A stretch of DNA of 64,000 nt, taken from positions 62,001 through 126,000 of the forward strand of contig JBCFYV010000259.1 of the NCBI GenBank assembly GCA_039000515.1, written 5' to 3'. Source of the stretch: Timema cristinae. Taxonomy: Eukaryota; Arthropoda; Insecta; Phasmatodea; Timematidae. The notes below the pieces were generated by a model. The model had not been told where the DNA came from and did no database searches. It was given only the letters and a program-made list of their open reading frames with translations. Position 1 is the first letter of the stretch. Each line of letters opens with the position of its first letter. This document shows positions 59,690-64,000 of this stretch, in pieces. Position numbers and translations under genes: made by a program.

Positions 59690-59796
59690 TATATATAAGA
59701 TTCGATGACAGAGACCATGGTACTGGACGGTAGAACCATTGGGAAGACCTGGACACAGATGGGAGGATGACATTAGATCGGATCTGAAAAAATATA
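59690..59796 (+). pseudogene. LINE ORF2 C-terminal remnant, right arm
   Basis: One frame reads GRPGHRWEDDIRSDLK immediately before the minisatellite begins. The motif is a frequent C-terminal signature of arthropod LINE ORF2. The reading degenerates within about 20 codons upstream. Confidence 0.62.
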
Positions 59797-61198
59797 GGCT
59801 ATAATGAGGTGGACTGGTTATAACTAGATCAAGATAGGGTGTAATGAGGTGGACTGGATAGAACTAGCTCAAGATAGGGATAAGGTGTAATGAGGTGGAC
59901 TGGATAGAACTAGCTCAAGTTAGAGATAGGCTGTAATGAGGTGGACTGGATAGAACTAGTTCAAGATAGGGATAGGATGTAAAGAGGTGGTCCGGATAGG
60001 ACTAGCTCAAGATAGGGATAGGCTGTAATGAGGTGAACTGAATATAACTAGTTCAAGATAGAGATAGGGTGTAAGGAGGTGGTCCGGATAGGACTAGCTC
60101 AAGATAGGGATAGGGTGTAATGAGGTGGACTGGATAGGAGTAGCTCAAGATAGGGATAGGGTGTAGTGAGGTGGACTGGATAAAACTAGCTCAAGTTAGA
60201 GATAAGGTGTAATGAGGTGGACTGGATAGAACTAGCTCAAGATAGGGATAGGATGTAAAGAGGTGGACTGAATATAACTAGCTCAAGATAGGGATAGGCT
60301 GTAATGAGGTGGACTGAATATAACTAGCTCAAGATAGGGATAAGGTGTAATGAGGTGGACTGGATGTGAGTAGCTCAAGATAGGGATAGGGTGTAGTGAG
60401 GTGGACTGGATAAAACTAGCTCAAGTTAGAGATAGGCTGTAATGAGGTGGACTGGATAGAACTAGCTCAAGATAGGGATAGGATGTAAAGAGGTGGACTG
60501 AATATAACTAGCTCAAGATAGGGATAGGCTGTAATGAGGTGGACTGAATATAACTAGCTCAAGATAGGGAATATAGTGTGTAATGAGTGGATGGACTGGA
60601 TAAGTGATAGCTCAAGATAGGGATAGGCTGTAGTGAGGTGAACTGGATAAACTAGCTCAAGATAGAGATAGGCTGTAATGAGGTGGACTGGATAGAACTA
60701 GCTCAAGATAGGGATAGGGTGTAAGGAGGTGGACTGGATAGACTAGCTCAAGATAGGGATAGGGTGTAATGAGGTGGGCTGGATAGAACTATCTCAAGAT
60801 AGGGATAGGCTGTAATGAGGTGGACTGAATAAACTAGCTCAAGATAGGGATAAGGTGTAATGAGGTGGACTGGATTAAACTAGCTCAAGATAGGGATAGG
60901 GTGTAATGAGGTGGACTGGATAGGATAGCTCAAGATAGGGATAGGGTGTATGAGGTGGACTGGATAAAACTAGCTCAGGTTAGAGATAGGCTGTAATGAG
61001 GTGGACTGGATAGAACTAGCTCAAGATAGGATAGGTGTAATGAGGTGGACTGAATATAACTAGCTCACGATAGAGATAGGATGTAATGAGGTGGACTGGA
61101 TAGAACTAGCTCAAGATAGTGATAGGATGTAATGAGGTGGACTGGATAGAACTAGCTCAAGATAGAGATAGGGTGTAATGAGGTTACTGGATAGAGGT
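59797..61198 (-). repeat. 46-bp minisatellite, right arm, about 30 copies
   Basis: Units of ggataggctgtaatgaggtg followed by gactggatagaactagctca and agatag run for 1.4 kb, the reverse complement of the left array. Some units are damaged near 60,570-60,620 and 60,915-61,045, where single bases are missing. Confidence 0.92.
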
Positions 61199-61559
61199 CT
61201 AGTGTATAGACTGGGTTTAGAGCAACATTTAAAAATATAGGTGTTCAGTAACTACCCTTAATATAGTTTTTCTAAAAACTCATCGTGTTAATCACAATAA
61301 ACACCTTTTATATAGGCGATAAATTTTAAACAAACCTGTCCAAAGGAATGTATATTAATTAAAATTTTCAAAAATTTGTATTTTTTCTAATTTTCCTCAA
61401 ATTGTTTAAATTTGTGAAAATAAATATATATACAATTCTGATTTATAATTAAAAACAATTCCCAGTTACCCATTTAAAATTAAATTTTATCCTAAAGGAT
61501 ATTTTTGAAAATGTCAAATTTTCTAAATTTCATCCAAGTAAAATAGCTTTAAATTATGT

Positions 61560-62110
61560 CTGTCCGGCCGAACTCTGAGGCTAGTTTAAAAATTAATGGG
61601 GAAAGTGCACGTCCTTGTTTCAATCCATCGTGTATTTCAAAAGTAACTGATAAGTGACATCCAAACGGTACGTACTCTGCCACGCGAATCATCCAAACAT
61701 ATCTCAATCAGTTTGACAGGTTTTGGTGTATCCCAACCATAACTAAAACTTCATATAATTTGTTTCATTTAACTTAATAATAGGGTTTTAAAATGTCGGT
61801 ATGGTTAATGGATTGTCATGTCTAATTCCTAATTTTTTCTAATATTTGTCGAAAAGTAAACATATGATTAGTTGTTGATCTATTTCGTCTAAGTCAATAC
61901 TGATGATCGCCAATAATTTCTTTTACGTATGGGGTCGGACTCATTGAAATTTTATCAGATAAAATTTTATATCATTTTGGTTGTAGTGAGAAACCTCCAT
62001 AGTTATTACATTCTGTTCTATCTCTTTTTTTTTAAATAGAATTATAACACCTTCCTGTCATTTTTGTGGTAGTACCTCAGGGTTCTTTGCAGAATAAACT
62101 GTTAAAGGTA
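61560..62110 (-). pseudogene. LINE reverse transcriptase fragment, right arm
   Basis: Inverted copy of 56,010-56,595 carrying the same RT blocks and the same abrupt end at ccggccgaac. A few substitutions and single-base indels differ between the two copies. Confidence 0.78.
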
Positions 62111-62697
62111 TTATTTTAAAATGCCTTAAAAAGTTTCACTTATCTCATTTCCACAGTTTTCTACAGTAGAATACAGAAAACCACACCGCAATGAGTTGTA
62201 TTACCTCTCTAATTAGTGGTATCCGTAGATTGAGTCAGTCTTCATTTATCTGATATCTACATATAGCACGAACGTGTACTAGACGCACTGGAAAATAAAA
62301 AGGTTTAACAAACTAGGGCAAACTTCCCAAAGATTGTATAGTTTTAAGTAATTAACCAATTTTAAACATAATTTCTACATAATTTTATACAAAACCTAAG
62401 AGTCTGTTAGTATCCCTTTCAACATGAACAATACCTTTTTTTGAAATGCTCTCTATCTTTCTCTAACGCTTTCGTGTTTCTCAAACCCTTTTGCACTTTT
62501 CTTCTCTTTCTAAACTTCCCACCTTGATGACTTCATAATCGGGCCAGAGGTAGGAAAAGAATGTGGCTACTTACAGAGAACTGTGGGTCTTTACTGCCTT
62601 GTATCGGGAATGCCAAGACTTTCTTAAAAGAATCTCGGTGCATAAATTACGTGAACGCTCTATTACAAACTATAAACTCTAACTTTACAACTACTCG

Positions 62698-62878
62698 CTG
62701 TGTATATGTGTATATGTGTATGTGTGTATATGTATATGTGTGTGCGTGTGTGTGTATGTGTATGTGTGTGTGTATATGCGTGTATATTTGTGTATATGTG
62801 TGTATATGTGTATATGCGTGTGTATATGTATGTGTATGTAAGTGTGTATATACGTGTATATGTATATGTGTGTATACA
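62698..62878. repeat. (TG/TA)n microsatellite, right arm
   Basis: Mirror of the left CA/TA array. Val/Cys/Tyr or His/Thr open frames here are artefacts of the repeat. Confidence 0.9.
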
Positions 62879-63469
62879 TGTATGTATCAGGAACATGAAG
62901 CTATGATATACAAACATTGAAGCTAACGTCTTTGTGTGCCTGTGTTTTTCTACATTTAATTCTTATACGGTGCTAAAGAATTAGGAATTGGGAAGGTTTA
63001 ATTAGAGGAAGTGAACCCGAGGGTTGAACGCAGATCGTTAACGTAGAAGTCCATCACCTTGTCCTGCATGGATGAGTATGGTTCCTGCCTGGTGTGGGGG
63101 TGGGAGGGACTCGAGATGAGAATTTCTCTAAAATATACTAATTGATTCATTTTCTAGTATCTCAGTCATGTCTGAATCCGGAAGATATGTATGTCTTTGC
63201 CAGGGATTGACGCTCGGACCCTGAGGCGTCGTGTAGCGGTGGAACCAAGCCCGGACCCTGAAGCTCGGACTCCCGGGAATCGAGTCCTGGATTGATACGG
63301 AGCTATGGGAGGGTTTGGTAATCTTCACACCGACGTGTCCAGGCATGGCCAAAGCTACGACGTCAGACCCTCAGCCTGAGGAACCCTATCCCGTCATAAG
63401 AAAGGATTTAAATCTAAACTATCTCGCTACTACCCGTTCGGGTTATGTAAGGTGCATGAAGGGAGAGTG

Positions 63470-64000
63470 AAAAAAGCCAACCCTCAGTTCACCTGACCAA
63501 GATTCGAACCTGGATCCCCCTTTTTAATTCTTATACGAATTTCGAATATATAAGACAGATAGAATGATATACACACACGCACACAAACTTGAACGTTCAC
63601 AATGTAACAAATGTACCATCATTTGTGCATGATGAGAGTGTAAAATCATTCAGAGTACTAATTACGCTAATGGATTAGGAATTGGGAAGGTTGAATTAAG
63701 AACTCGCATTTGCTTGGAGGGGGAGCGGAAAACCAACCCCCTAGTTCACCCGACCAAGATTCGAACTTCGATCTCCCCGTTTTAATTCTATACGAATTTT
63801 GATTATATAAGACAGATAGAATGATATACACATACAAATTTGTACGTTCACAATGTAATAAATGTACCATCATTTGTGCATGATGAGAGTGTAAAATCGT
63901 TCAGAGTACTAATTGGGAATTGGGAGGGTTGAATTAGGAACCCGCAATTGCTTGGAGGGAGAGTGGAAAAACCAACCCTCTATTCACCTGATCAAGATTC
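63470..64000 (-). repeat. Tandem SINE-like units, right arm
   Basis: B boxes recur on the minus strand near 63,510 (ttcgaacctggatc on plus), 63,760 and just at the window end, mirroring the three units at 54.1-54.6 kb. Confidence 0.68.

Larger units (their letters stand above)
59272..64000. repeat. Right arm of the large inverted repeat (cut by window edge)
   Basis: Reverse complement of 54,130-58,284 with about 600 bp more minisatellite and about 40 bp less microsatellite. The final 40 bases still pair with 54,130-54,170, so the true outer end is not reached in this window. Confidence 0.92.

Noticed and set aside
62561..62920. 119-codon plus-strand frame
   Set aside because: The first 45 codons are the mirrored arm sequence and the rest is translated microsatellite; no domain or start context.

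Overview
The window looks like a piece of an animal nuclear genome, most likely an arthropod (insect or crustacean). It is AT-rich and intron-bearing, with no operon structure and no complete intact gene. It is crowded with SINEs, MITEs, hAT, Gypsy, Helitron and LINE copies. The species cannot be named from the sequence. Calls rest on reading translations and motifs by eye; no database search was run.

Layout. (1) About 1-27,300 is sequence of poor base-level quality: runs of A, T, G and C are inflated and long frames are broken every few tens of codons. A nearly complete Helitron replicase-helicase can still be read on the minus strand at 5,497-9,840, with SINE copies near 4.7 and 20 kb. (2) About 27,400-35,400 holds nonautonomous hAT elements, SINEs and a nested MITE. 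(3) 36,232-37,931 is a broken copy of a repetitive Cys-rich protein family. (4) 38.7-40.0 kb is a C-rich/G-rich inverted repeat pair. (5) 40,668-51,835 is a hAT transposon with exact 8-bp target duplications, split by a 9-kb Gypsy-type LTR retrotransposon with its own LTRs and a 4-bp duplication. (6) 53.0-54.0 kb has a small unrecognised reading frame and microsatellites. (7) 54.1-64.0 kb is a very large inverted repeat: two arms of more than 4 kb around a spacer of about 1 kb, cut by the right window edge.

The main host gene is scattered in short exons. On the minus strand four exon-like blocks (52,592-52,442; 40,444-40,209; 32,145-31,983; 31,382-31,195) carry an IQ motif followed by sequence resembling the C-terminal half of IQUB (IQ and ubiquitin-like domain-containing protein, a ciliary radial-spoke protein). 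Splice sites are present and reading phases agree across the first three blocks. The hAT/Gypsy nest lies inside the intron between the first two; most other elements at 32-40 kb lie in the next intron. Exons near the noisy left part carry frameshifts while the far ones are clean, which fits residual consensus errors, although decay of the gene is also possible.

The mobile elements show an order of events: hAT insertion into the intron, then Gypsy insertion into the hAT transposase frame, then divergence of the two LTRs by a few percent.
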